Shown here: positions 1 through 27,202 of the stretch, one piece after another
Position numbering within the stretch: position 1 is the first letter of the stretch
Layout of the letters: the number at the start of each line of letters is the position of its first letter
Assembly: GCA_003415625.1 (NCBI GenBank)
Contig: PYIU01000007.1
Span: forward strand, 2,294,001 to 2,358,000
Length of the DNA: 64,000 bases
DNA from: Aquanectria penicillioides
Taxonomy: Eukaryota > Ascomycota > Sordariomycetes > Hypocreales > Nectriaceae
Reading direction: 5' to 3'
Translations under genes and position numbers: made by a program
Notes under the pieces: generated by a model
Told to the model about the DNA's origin: nothing
What the model saw: the letters and a program-made list of their open reading frames with translations, nothing else
Database searches by the model: none

Positions 1-3000
1 TAGTAAAACTATATAATTTAAGTATTTAAACTAATTTAAAATCTATTATTATATAGATTAAGGCATTTACTATATAGCTAAATTAAAATTTAATATTAAT
101 AATATTAATAGCTTTAGTAATATTAATAATACTAAATAAAATATATAATTTAAATACTTAAGTAATTTTAAGACCTACTATAAAAAAGGTTAAAAATATT
201 AATAATTATAAACCTTTATTTAGCTATATTACTTTTATAGATTAAATTAAAAATAGTATAAAAGATAATTGCTTTAATTTTATTAAAATTAATATAATTT
301 ATATATAATTATTAATTAAATATTAAATATATATATTTAGCCTAAATGTATTATTATAATTTTTATTGCTAAATAGCTTAAAGCAATTAGCTTAATTTAA
401 GCTTTATAAAAGCTAAATTGCATTTTTATTAGCAATTTTATTTATTTAACTATTAATAGCTTCTTTTTACTTTATACTTAACTATTAGCTGCTTATAGCT
501 ATAAATAATATTTAAAGCCTAAAATCTATAATTAATTAATTAATAGCCTTTTATAAAACTGCCTTCTATAAAGCTTTAATAATCTATTAATTATTACTAG
601 TATTAATAAAGTTAATCTATAGGCTAAAATCTTTAATTAATTTATTATAGCATTATTATTATAACTCTTTAATAATAAATAGTAATTTTAAATCCTTAAG
701 TAGTTTATTAAGACCTTAAGATATTATAAAATATAATAAAATAATAATAATTTTATAACTAAAATATAACTATTAAAAACTAATACCCCTATATATAGAT
801 ACTTTAATACTATAAAGATAGTTATTTATCTATTAGCTACTTAAAGTATTTTTAGTAAATATACTTTATATATAGCAATATAAATAGAAATAATAAATAT
901 TAATATATATAATTGCTTTTATATATAATCTATTTAATATTAATATATATCTTTACTTTTATAGCTTTATATACTAACTATATATATAAAAATATATAAT
1001 TTAACTATAATAAAAGGACCTTTAAAAGCTTTATACTATTATACTATAAAATATTATAAGGTATTTTTAAATAAATAAGCAAAAGCTATTAATATAGCCT
1101 TTAGCTTAACTTTAAATTAAATTTAAGCTTTATAAATATACTATAAGTATAAATACTTAATATTATATATATTATAAATAAAGATTAATAAAATAAAATA
1201 TTATAAATATAAATAAAATACCTTACTTAATATTAAGTTATTAATTATTAAAAATTGCTTATTACTTTAACTTTTTGCCTTAAAAAAGATATTTATTTTA
1301 AGATATACTATTATATAATTATATAATTTAATATAAGGCTACTATAAATATATTATATTACCTTTAATATATAAAGCCTTAATATATTTATTAACTTTAA
1401 ATAGCCTTAAAGAATATAAAGAATATACTCTTTTAAGTATTATTAATTTTAACTTTATTAATTATACTATAATCTTTTTAAAAGCCTTTTATTCTCTATA
1501 ATAATAAGGCCTATTTAATTATACTAAAGGCCTTAACTTTAATATATCTATATAGTTTATTGCTTAAATATAGTAAATGCTTACTTTTTACTTTAAAAAA
1601 TAAAACTATTAGCTTAAAGAATTAAGTATTAAAACTATTAGTATTATTAAAATTACCCTTTTATTATAGCTTATAATTATATTTTATAAATGCCTTTAAG
1701 CTATTAATAATTAAGAAAGAAGTTTAATAATAATCTTTTTTAGCTTAATTCTAAACCTTTATAGCTAAACTATAAAAAAAAAAGACTAAATAAAGCAATA
1801 ATAAAATATAAATAATAGAATGCATTTATATAAATTAAAATAAAAAATTATAAATATTAATAAAGCTAAAAATAAAATTAAAAAGACTTAAAGGAAGTAT
1901 AAAATTATATTAATTTAAATTTAAAAGCTTTTAATTTAATTATATACCCTTTTATACTTCCCTTAAGTCTTTAATAATAATATAAAATATAGTATTTTAG
2001 CTAAAATAATTATCTTTTAATTTAACTTCTTTATAATAAACTTTAGTATAAGCTTTATTAAATCTATTATTAGCTTAAATTAAGACTTTTTACTAAAAGA
2101 AAAGCTTAATAATAAATTTTTTAATATTTAATTAAAATACTATAGCTTTATTTAATTAACCTTATATATTTAATTAAAATTACTAAAAAAAGAATTAAAG
2201 CTTAATTAATATCCCTTTTAAGTCTTTATATTCCTTTTAATTATTATTAATCTATATTAATACCTTTATAAATTAATAATAAAAATAAAAAATATATACT
2301 TTAAATTAAGCATTATATACTATTATATTAATAAAGTTATTAAATTATTTAACTATAACCTTATAGTAAATCTATTAATAAATAAAAAAGATTATATTTT
2401 TATTATTATATTAAGCAATTAATTCTTATTAAATAAATTTATTATATTTACTATAGGTATTATTAATAGCTCTATAATAATAGAAAAAATATTAAAAAAG
2501 GTCTTTATTATTTACTTTAAAATAATAGTAAAATTTTTATTGCCTTTTAAATAAAAAAGTAAAGAATTAAATAAATTAATTTTAATTATAGCTATAATAT
2601 TAATTAATTTTATTAATATAATAAATATAGCTTTATTAATAATATTAATAAATTTAATAATAATACTATAATTATTATTAATACTTTTAGTATTTTTATT
2701 ATTAGCTTTATTTATAAAAAGACTATTATTAATAATATTAAAATAAATCTTTTTTAAAAGGCTAAAGTAATTAAACTTTACTATAATAAAGATATTAATT
2801 AAAAACTCTTTTATAATGCTTAATTTAAATATAAATAAAGTAAACTTAATATATATTTAATAATATAATAATATTAAGCTATAAAAATAAAACTTCTTAC
2901 TATTAGGCAAAAACTTAAAGCATTATAAAATAAATAAATCTATTATTAAATTAAAATATATTACTTAAATTATATTAAATATTAATCTTTATTATATTTA

Positions 3001-3020
3001 ATTTTTTTAGCTATATATAT
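1..3020. repeat. AT-saturated, RIP-like degraded block
   Basis: This block is almost entirely A and T. I find no CpG in it, no open frame longer than a few dozen codons, and no recognisable gene. Composition changes abruptly near 3100 to ordinary mixed sequence. The loss of CpA/TpG and CpG with retention of CpT and CpC is what repeat-induced point mutation leaves in ascomycete transposons. I infer a transposon relic, but no element family can be named because coding content and ends are erased. A 91-bp palindrome lies inside it. The alternative is a centromeric or subtelomeric AT-rich isochore. Confidence 0.8.
1882..1972. repeat. 91-bp imperfect palindrome in the AT block
   Basis: Two 23-nt arms, 1882-1904 and 1950-1972, are reverse complements with one mismatch. 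The 45-nt spacer is itself nearly palindromic around an AAAAGCTTTT core centred at 1927/1928, so the whole segment is one large hairpin-capable palindrome. It could be the fused ends of an inverted element pair or a tail-to-tail junction. Function is unknown. Confidence 0.7.
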
Positions 3021-3344
3021 AATTAATTAATTTAATCTTTTTTCTTTATTAATACTTAATAATACTTTCTTTTTTTTATTATATATCTTGCCTTTATTCT
3101 ATCCTACGCTTAACCCTTATTCCTTAAGGCTGCCCTAGCGTGGAATCTAATGCTTGCGTCTAGCAAGGCCATTACTCTGTTTAATTAATTAATTTAATCT
3201 TTTTTCTTTATTAATGCTTAATAATACTTCCTCTTTTTTATTGCGTATCCTGCCTCTATCCCATCCTGCGCCTAACCCTTATTTCTTAAGGCTGCCCTGG
3301 CGCGGAGTCTGACGCTTGCGTTTAGTAAGGCCATTACCCTGTCT
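3021..3344. repeat. Tandem duplication, two 162-bp copies differing only by transitions
   Basis: Copy 1 is 3021-3182 and copy 2 is 3183-3344. Aligned by eye they need no gaps and differ at about 21 sites, all transitions. At 18 of them copy 1, next to the AT block, has A/T where copy 2 has G/C; three go the other way. This is the pattern expected when RIP acts on linked duplicates. The repeat sits exactly at the composition boundary. Confidence 0.85.
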
Positions 3345-8753
<5,409 letters not shown>

Positions 8754-10167
8754 TCCTTCGATAGTAGCAGTGTTTCACAAATAGATACTATTACTATTTG
8801 TGTTTGACCTTTTCAGTCTACCAGATAGTGTTTACTCACTGGTATATGAAGATCATGGTCGACGTGTAGATCCGGAAGGAAAGAAGAATATGGAAGAAAA
8901 AGGCTAAAAAAATTCCTTTCTTTTAGAAGTATCAATAAAAGTTCTGTCTTGTTCCGCATAAACCTTAGTTACTATTACTTATTCATATCTTCGCAGCGTA
9001 ATGATCACCTCGTAAAATGTCTCACACTTACACAGAGGAGAGTGGTGTAGTCTCACTTTATTTTTACTTCCTGGGGAACACTCTGTGCTGAAGAAAGAAA
9101 TCGCCTGTGGCGAAACTTGAAAACTGGGCATTGATGAGATATGAGAGACGGGAAATCGAACCGGAGAAGAGAAATGATCAATAAAAGTAACGCGCCTATA
9201 TGGGCCATATCCAGCGGAATGACGGGATTTTATCACAAAACGCGGTATCAACGAATTTCTTCATTCGCAAATGATGCAGATAGAAAAGGGGAAGATTGAA
9301 ACACAATGAGCAAGAGACAAGAGGTGTGATGTGACGCAAGGAGTGAGACCATTGATCGTTGTTCTGATTATATTCATACATTGTCTATCCTGATTGAGTC
9401 TTTAATGCCCCGCTGAAAAATCCAAATCGTAAACAAATAAGCAGGAAATGCTGAGCAACCACCCCGCTATCTATCATTTCCATCTCGTCATAACATCGTA
9501 TGACCCCATGATACCTATGGGCCAAAATACAACACCTAATTACCTAACCAAGCAAGAAAAATCATGGCAACCACAAAAGAATACATGTGTGATGAGACCT
9601 TGAGAATACCCACTTCTTTTTTTTTTTGTCTAGACCGGTCCCCACCTAAACGCCTCGTCCCAGAGCCCAAGTGCGCCCGGCCTGCCGAATTGACCCTGGC
9701 TCTGAGGCGTCTATTGTTTGTGTTGTGTGTGTTGTGTGTGTCTCGTGAGTGAGAATGTACAGTTACATTGGAGGATCAGAAGGGCAATCAGCGTCGCTCC
9801 CATTTCTTTCCATTAGATGCCAGAAATAAAATGGATCAAACCAAGTTAGCAAGCATATCATCATCCATTGCCAACGCCATGTCATCATCATGGAGCGGCA
9901 GTGAAAGTGGCGGGTGGGGCTGTGATGTCAATGGATTTACCATGACGTCATGTCTGGACCCTGCAGGAAGACCCTTGACCCACAGCTGAATGGGGTGAGT
10001 GGCCCGTTTTCAGCCCTTGCTTTGAATTGAGCGATCCACCAATGCCAAGCATCGGTCTCTGGTGGTCCACGTCATGCAGCATCATCCGTTCCATTGCCTG
10101 AGCCCTGGTGTGACAACAGGGGTGATCGAGCCGGCTCTTCCAGGAAGAGTTGACGCCGTGAGGAGAT
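8754..10167. other. Convergent intergenic region aroM / Rpn4-type gene
   Basis: It holds the 3' untranslated parts of two convergent genes. AATAAA at 8934-8939, about 180 nt after the aroM stop, is a plausible polyadenylation signal. The open frame that continues the zinc-finger gene down to 9948 is probably 3' untranslated sequence read in a wrong frame. Nothing else is recognised. Confidence 0.5.
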
Positions 10168-11987
10168 TCAGGCCACCCCTCGCCGTCGGTGCTTTCCGGG
10201 AGCTCCACGTCAGGATGACAGACTCGATAGTGCCTCGTTAGAGCATCCGCTCGGCTAAATGTTTTCTCTTCGGTGCAAAGGTTGCATCGTACTTTTTGTT
10301 TTCGGGCATTATGAATCGTGTCCTCGTGGCGTGTCAAATCGTAAGGCCGTGAGAAAACTGTGTTACAAGGCTTGCCAGTGCTCGGGTTAATCCGATCACA
10401 TCGGTGTGGGCCTGCCTGCGTGTTCAAAATGCCCGACGTCATACCAACAATTTCGCGAGGCCGGGGCCCCCGAGAGTCTGCGTTTGGCGATGACCTTCCC
10501 TCTTATGCTTCTGTAGCAGGGCCGGGGTCTCGAATCTCAACGTACAGCCATGGTATGTACATGTGTAAGTTCCCCCATCAGCGGCAGTGGTAGTTGGCCG
10601 TCCCAGGTGAGCCGGTGTATGGGTCCTCGACTCTGCAGAGCTAGATCCCGCAGAACTTAATCTCGGAGGAGTGTCATGAGCAAGACGTGGGGCGGAAACG
10701 AATGGATATTGTTGAGGTACCGAGATACCAGTAGGCATCTGTGACGGGATATAATTAAATTGATTGCTGTCATGGCCAGTTTGATCCTGCGAGCCTTGAG
10801 ATGCCATCTCTTTGGAAAAGTGGTCCATTTGGAACGAAGTAGGGTCTTGGGGGAAGAGCGGGAAGTTCGAGTCGCCGTCAGGCTCATTGAACTCTAGAAT
10901 AGCATCTTTAGGCGAGATGGTCTTAGGCGTCTCGGGTTCGGCTCGCTGAGTCATGTGCTGGTGGAGTTGCGCCTCCTGCTGCGCCTTGTTCTGTTCTCGT
11001 ATCCGTTGTGCCGTGTTGAAGGATAAACTCTGTCCCATTGATGCGGTTCCAAAGTCATGGTTAGGGGAAGGCGCAAGGGGGGAGCCAGTCCGGAATGGCG
11101 ATCGGCCGCGAGACGTGCTTGAAGCCGGCGAGTGTGTAGCGCTGAGGTGCTGATTGTTGGCAGCATGAATACGCTGGCTGAAGACGTCATTGCTCGGCGA
11201 GACAGCCATGTGAGACTGAGATGGGGGCGTTGATGTAATGGCAAAGCTGGGGCTATACAGTTCATCACTGTAAACATCTGTCATTGTCCTGTCGAGCTTT
11301 GGAACATTGGCGAAGCCTGAAGAAAGAAGGTGTGAGTTCTCGTTGATACTACCGGAAGGGGCGGAAGTAATAACATTCCGCCACCTCGCTGAGGTGTCAG
11401 ACTCACCAACTGTAGGAGTTGCGGGTGAGTCACCTGCGATGGAGCTCGCCACTGAGGCAGGGTGCGACCGTGTAGAGCCGTTTGCGAAGTCAGGGGTGGG
11501 GATGAGGCCTCTGTCAATCCGCGGTTTGCCGTTGGGCCCAGAAATGGCAACAGGATAGGCCATCTCAGGCAATACTTGGTCAATTGCTCCACAGCCTTGG
11601 TATCCCACGTAGGGACTTATCGACTTGGCAAGGTGGTAGTAAGAGTTCTGGTGGTTGTGCCCAGAGGCACCGTTACTAGCAGAGTCGTGGGCAGTATTTG
11701 TAACGGCAATTTGTGGGTTCGATATGTTGTGGTTGAATGGAGAGACAGGACAAGCAGTAGAAGACCCCAAGGATGACAAGGAAGAATCGCGATGATGAGC
11801 AAATCGTGCTAGTCGGGGGGTCTGCTGGGTGAGGGACCCCCAATGTTCTGGCTGCATGAGTTCGACGGGAAGTTGGTGGTCAAGAATGTCGAGGTTATCG
11901 TCGAGACTTGAGCGATCCAAGTCAATGGGATATTCGGGATTGAAGTCGGTGGAGTAGGAGTACGGTTGGAGTTGATGTTGATGTTGA

Positions 11988-12019
<32 letters not shown>

Positions 12020-12034
12020 AGAAAGTGATAACAT
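10168..12034 (-). CDS. C2H2 zinc-finger regulator, Rpn4-like (proteasome gene activator family), with two apparent one-base omissions
   Basis: Starting at 12034, the protein opens with a Gln/His tract, then a long low-complexity Ser/Pro/Asn/Gln region typical of an activator, and ends in three zinc fingers: CTYHGCTLRFETPALLQKHK, an unusual one with a long Cys-Cys loop (CDRINPSTGKPCNTVFSR), and CNLCTEEKTFSRADALTRH. These resemble the fungal Rpn4-type factors that control proteasome genes; I recognise the family from memory, so the name is moderate. The frame slips at CCGGGGCCCCC (10461-10471), between finger one and finger two, and one added base joins the fingers. A second one-base slip at TTCCGGG (10195-10200) would give the short basic ending PGKHRRRG and a stop at 10168-10170; without it the frame runs to 9948. 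No intron explains either slip. Confidence 0.75.
11961..12019 (-). repeat. CAACAT/CAA repeat encoding a Gln-His tract
   Basis: Near the start of the Rpn4-like protein, trinucleotide and hexanucleotide repeats encode about six Gln followed by alternating His-Gln pairs. The tract is in frame and likely length-variable between strains. Gln-rich tracts are common in fungal activators. Confidence 0.8.
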
Positions 12035-21708
<9,674 letters not shown>

Positions 21709-24700
21709 CTACGCCAGAGAATCAACATGATATGTCGGAAGCTGTGCCAAAACATCAAAACCACCAGTGCCAACTTTTCCCAATCTGCCCATCACCAAGC
21801 GACTGCTTGGTGTCGTCAGGTCATCCCAGTCTCCATCCAATACTGCGTCCTTAAGGAATGCCAAAGTAGTCTCGAAACTCATTTTGGTGAACGGGCTGAC
21901 GTTGCCCTTCAATCCAATTCGGTTAAAGGGCGTGAAGCTCCCGTTTCTTGTCATGTGGTCTGCAATCAGATTCAGGTGACGGTTGTCCACCTTGATCCCG
22001 TGACCGCCAAAGACACCTGCTAATTCCTGAACAATGCTGTTGCGAGCAGCCTCGACACCATAAACAGCCAGAACCGCCGCAATATCGTTGGTTTGTATTT
22101 TGTTTGGGTCAATAAAGTCGCTATACCTCTGCATTGCTTGCAGGTTCACGCCGCTGGTATGAATCACCCTCTGGCCCTTGTCATCTTCAACGAAGGTGCA
22201 TGCTCCTACACCAGGGATCTCTTGGATGACTGTCTTCTTCACGGCCTCTTGTACCATGTTGAGCATCAGGACCTTAGGGATTGCCGAATCAAACTCCAAC
22301 ATAAAGCTACATCGGCCTCCGGATTTGTCATCGCACTGGAAGCTTGTTACTTCAGTATAAGCGTGCATGACACGCTCAGCACGAGCCTTGGCAGACAGAG
22401 AAGTGCCATGGCCATCCTCGCCATCTTCGACTTCATCATCACGGGTTTTAGGGCGGGGGCTTCCCCCAAAGCCTTCGTCATCCATGTCGTCCTCTGTCGT
22501 CTCCCTCTGCATGTCTTGCTGGATGGCATCGTCCTCGTCGTCATTGGGACCATAAGAGACTGCCTCATTGCGGTTTGCTCGCTGCTTGGCATTGGTGGCG
22601 TCATCGTCATCGTCGTCATCATCGTCGTCATCATCTTGGTTGTGTTCCCGCTCAGCATTGGCTGTAGCTGTTTCAACGACACCAGCCTTCACACCAATCT
22701 CCGGTGTCGCCGTGGTGGATTGAGACTGACGCTTCTTGATCTCCTTCTTGACCAATGCCAAAAGACGGCGTAGTAGCTTCCCTTCTACAGCATTCATGAC
22801 ATCCGTTATGCTGATCGCATATGTCTTGGTGTACTCTTCCGAGGGGAAGAACTTCAGCTGGACATCATAAATCTTTGCCATTCCGTACATTCTTCCACGG
22901 CCAACTCTCTCTTCCACAGTCACACCATCTAGTACAAACCCAAGTGGTAGCACTGAAATGGACTTGGCAAAAATCTCCGCGTCCTCGGTGGTCATCTCAT
23001 CGATGGGATAGAGTGACATGGCTGGAGTGGAAATATGGTCACTGGCGGTCATTAAGATTTCTCTTAGTCGTGGGATACCTAGAGTGACGTTCTTGGCTGA
23101 GTGACCAGCCAAGTGGAATGTGTTCAGTGTCATTTGTGTTGAGGGTTCACCAACAGATTGTCCTGCCACGATACCCACGGCTTCTCCAGGTTCAACAAGA
23201 GAACGCAGGTACTTCATTGCAAACAACATCTCGGCATTCTTTTTGTTGAGACTCACTCGAGACCGAGGTTGTTGCTTCTTGTCTGACTTGTCTCGTACTA
23301 GACCATCTTTATTGTCCTTTAAGTAGGTGGCCATGGTATCGTAGAACTTTTCTGACGTTGCGAATGCCGTCGTGGCAGGATTGAATAGACTAGAGAGAGG
23401 GTCTTGCGCCTTGGGGTCGTGGGCCTTCGCATGCTTGATGGCTCTCTTCATGTATTTGGTGATGGTGTCACGGTTTGCACCCAGCCGCTCACCCACACTG
23501 GGATCGTAGTGGAGCTGTGCCGCTTCCGATGTGACATTTTCGAGAATGAAGCTGAAATCAGTCAAGTACTTTTGTTTTGTAACGTCAAGACCATCTTCGC
23601 CGTAGAGAAACTGGATCATAGATCCATCTGCGTCTCGGACAGTGGTGTCATAGGCAACCGTGAGGCCTTCCATTCCTTTGATCACACATCTCTGAAGATA
23701 GCCCGATCGCGATGTCTTGACTGCGGTGTCAATTAACCCTTCTCGTCCAGCCATGTGGTGGAAATAGTATTCCTGTGGGCGGATGCCTGTCAAGAATCGA
23801 TTCACAATATAACCACCGGCTCTTGCGTGGGTCTCGTATGGACGGAAACAAGGCAAGGATTTGCCGCTGACCATGGTAGGAACACGTCGTCCCTCCAAGA
23901 CCTGTTGACCGAGGTTGCATGAAATAAGAGACGCATTGACCCGGGATCCTTTGGCGCCAGACGTCGTCATGGCCTGCATCTGATTTTTGGGGAATGGCTT
24001 CTCAAGTCCGCTAGGCATGCACGCTCTTTGAACTGCATCCGTAATACCTTTTGTTCCTTGATTCATCAACAGATCTAGACCCTCTTGCTTCTTGTCATCT
24101 CGTAAGACTTCCTCAAGTCGTTCAAGCAGCAATGGATCACTGGGGCTTGGGATATTGTCGAGGGACACATAGCCGGATGCAACTTCAAGACCAACTGAGT
24201 CTGCATCCACCAGTGCTTCCTTGCGCGCCCTCTCCCCTTCGGTAGTCAATCTCAAATCGTCCATGCCGCAAGAGAAGGCTCTGACATTGAGATACCTCGT
24301 CAATAACCGACCTAGACTACTAAGAAGCTTTCCAGCAACAGCTGGGCCATAGATTTCATGAACAGCATGGATTGCACCTCCAGAGCTAGGACCGATTTGC
24401 GACTTATCCAAAATTCCAGTGACGAATTCGCCATCTTGGAATAGAACCACACCTTCTTCAGAGTTCTTACCCCATTGCTCAGCCTTCAACTGTGTCTCTG
24501 ATCTCATGGTAAGGCCGCCAGAATTGGGGGGCTGCATATTTTTGAGAATAGTTGTGATGATCTGCTTACCCGTCCACCTGCGGACTGGTCGGATGATAGC
24601 AGGGGGAACGAGCTCAATTCTCTCCCCAACAATGTGGCCACTTTCCGGTCGCAAAGCGTTATACACCAATTGTTGATAGTCACTTTGGTTGAACAGGGTG

Positions 24701-26810
24701 TCTCGGTTGCAAAGAGCAACAGATACCGAAATATGATCCTGAATGAGACCCCGGAGAGGCTTACCGGCGGTGCCAGAGAGGTATTGATGATCAGTATCAG
24801 CAATTTGCAAGGCTTCTGCACGAGCAACCTCGTTTTGCGGGAAATGCATATTCATTTCATCGCCATCGAAATCTGCGTTATAGGTGTTGCAGTTGGCATA
24901 ATGCATGCGGATCGTCTTCTCTCCTGGAAGAACTCGAACTCGATGGCCCATGATCGACGGTTTATGAAGTGTAGGCTGGCGATTCATCAAGACAACATCA
25001 CCGTTTGTCAGGTGACGGTAAACCTTCTTGTTCCTAGTTCGCGCGGCATTGCTGCTGGTAGGGGCAAGGAGCTGGTTGGCTAATGATATTCGGTCATCGA
25101 CGCTCTTGTTGCGGAGATTCACAATTTGGCCATTCTCGTTCTCGATTGCGAATGCACCGGGCCATTTATCAACCCCATTGATGACGGCTTGTTGCATATC
25201 CCTGAAGTTATGGCTTGTAACTGGCTCAGGATATGTGAGTTTCTTCGCAAAGACAGGCGGCACACCAATTTCATTGGTCTCAATATTAGGATCGGGAGAT
25301 ATGACACTTCTTGCAGCGTAGTTGACTCGCTTTCCCATCATGTTTTTTCGAAAAAGACCTTCTTTCTTCTCAAGCTTTTGCTTTATACCGTCCTCATTAC
25401 GCTTTGCAGCAGCGCCTTGCACGGGGTTCTTATTTTTGTCAATAAGCGCGTTGACTGCTTCCTGTAACTCAGTCCAGGCTTGATGTAGCTGGTTCACATC
25501 GGCTTTCTCCTCCCCAAGAGCCACGTGTAGCTGCGCAATTCTACCACAGCCTCGGAGAATGTTCTTGTACAGAGAGTTCTGTTGTGCTTCAGAAATCTGC
25601 GATTCTCCAGTTCTGGCCTCGGGGCGGTACCGGTTGGGAGGCACCAAGATTGTCGTAAGGAAGAACATCTCAGGGGTGACTTTGGGAGAGCTCCGTGTTG
25701 GTGGCTTAGCACTGTAGAGAAGGGAGACAAGTTCTTGCTCCTTGATAAAAAGCTCGCTAAGACGTGCCTGAACCTCCATTGCGCTGATGTACCTCTGAGA
25801 AATGGCTGGGCTTGCGGCATCTGCATCCGGCATATCGACATCTTCTACCTCGGCCTCGAGGTGTGATTTTTCTCGGCCCGGTGACCCCACATCCGCGACA
25901 CCTTCATCAGATGAATACCCGTCAGGTCCTTGCTTGGAAGTAGATTGATGGACTCTAGTCATGGCATCGCACTGCTTCAAGCTCTTCTGGGCCATCTTGG
26001 CCTTTTCTTTATCAGTGAGGGCCCTTTCGAAGACCTTGACAAATCGATCTTTGCGATAAGACGGGGAGATGCCACCACAGCTAGAGCAAACTCTTCTTTT
26101 GGTGATTTCAGCAAGGAATTCCTTGATGATCTCGCGTCGCATCTCACTGGAGCCCTCATGCTTCCCTCTCTTTGTATCACCTCGCTTAATCTTGATACCG
26201 CGAAGGCACTTGTCGACATACTTGCTTCTAGCACGAACCACGCTATCGACTGACGAGGAACCTTCCTCTTCTGCCTCACTCTCCAATCCTGAAAACTCAT
26301 CACCACCAAGCTCGATGGCTAGATCATTTTCACCAATAGTCCCCACAATGTGGGCTTGCTGGATCAGCCCGTGCTGGAGGAGTCTCAACTTGCAAATGTA
26401 CTTGTGCAAATCTTTCAACGGGAGCCGAAAACCCTTGCAGTAGACACATGTAGCCTTTAGGAGGCGGTAGGCTTGATCCATAAAGACAGGGTGATAGACT
26501 GGAACGGGGAGCTGGATGTGGCCGGGATGACCGGGGCAGGTGGCCTGGTTGAGGTTGCAAGTGGTACATCTGCGCAGAGAAATGGTTAGCGCATATAGGA
26601 TACCATGAGAAAAGAAGGAATAATTTACGGTGCATCACCCCAGGAGCCAAGCGCTGGGTCGTAGAGGCCACCGGGGACAGGATTCAAAAGATTGTCGAAA
26701 GTGTTGTCGTTTTCAATCCTTTTGACGGAGATGGCACGAATTTCTTGAGGTGAGAGGAACTCAAATTCGACGGCCTCCACACAGGAGGGGATGGGCTGCG
26801 CAATATTCAT
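21709..26810 (-). CDS. DNA-directed RNA polymerase I largest subunit (RPA1/A190)
   Basis: The catalytic largest subunit of RNA polymerase I, which transcribes rRNA genes in the nucleolus. Exon 1 is 26629-26810 and exon 2 is 21709-26569, joined across a 59-nt intron (GTAAAT...GCTAAC...GCAG); 1680 residues, the usual family size. Exon 1 starts MNIAQPIPSC and the junction restores the zinc-binding CTTCNLNQATCPGHPGH. The metal-binding active-site motif NADFDGDEMNMHFP is near residue 625, and the trigger-loop region GQSVGEPSTQMTLNTFH is intact. A run of 12 Asp (22600-22635) sits in the acidic insertion in the C-terminal half that is typical of the Pol I subunit and not of Pol II or III. It is divergent from Prp3. 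Confidence 0.96.
22600..22635 (-). repeat. Twelve-Asp codon run in RPA1
   Basis: Alternating GAT and GAC codons encode an uninterrupted stretch of 12 Asp within the acidic insertion of the Pol I largest subunit, around residue 1370. Likely variable in length between related strains. Confidence 0.9.
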
Positions 26811-27202
26811 GGTAAGCAAAGTACTAATATTTGCGCGCAAAGAATTGATGGCCAGGCGATGTCCTGGGTCAATTGGTGAAGTCCATTCTTCGATACGTAG
26901 AGTGAAGGTAGAAAGTGGAGGGGGCGAGCTTAGAAGTGAATAAATTTTTGGCGGTGCAGCATGGCAGAATTTTAGGCCGACGCTTGAGGCTGGGACCCGC
27001 CGAACTGAAATCATCCCTCGACAATGCATAGTACGCGTGTGACCATCATCAGCCAAGTGGAAACCTCAACTCAACCCCAGCAGCGAAAACTACACCGGAT
27101 CTCCTTCTTATGCTGCGCGCGAACGCGGTGCAAAGAGACTATTGCGCGGGACAAATTAATACGGAAGCGACTTCTCCAATACGACACCTGCCGACCTGCG
27201 CG
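26811..27202. promoter_or_regulatory. Shared divergent promoter of RPA1 and Prp3
   Basis: Only 392 nt separate the two start codons, so the genes must share regulatory sequence. It contains several short upstream ATGs on each strand but no distinct TATA box. Confidence 0.5.

Noticed and set aside
9150..9175. tRNA B-box-like word on the minus strand (GGTTCGATTTCC)
   Set aside because: It has one base too many, and no matching acceptor stem or A box lies at the right distance.
9948..10167. C-terminal extension of the Rpn4-like protein to 9948
   Set aside because: The residues after the fingers are non-descript, while a one-base correction gives a short basic ending and a stop at 10168, better fitting the family as I remember it.
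22093..22773. 226-codon frame antisense to the Pol I subunit gene
   Set aside because: It is the reverse reading of a conserved coding region; the Val/Ile-rich stretch is the antisense of the Asp-rich insertion.
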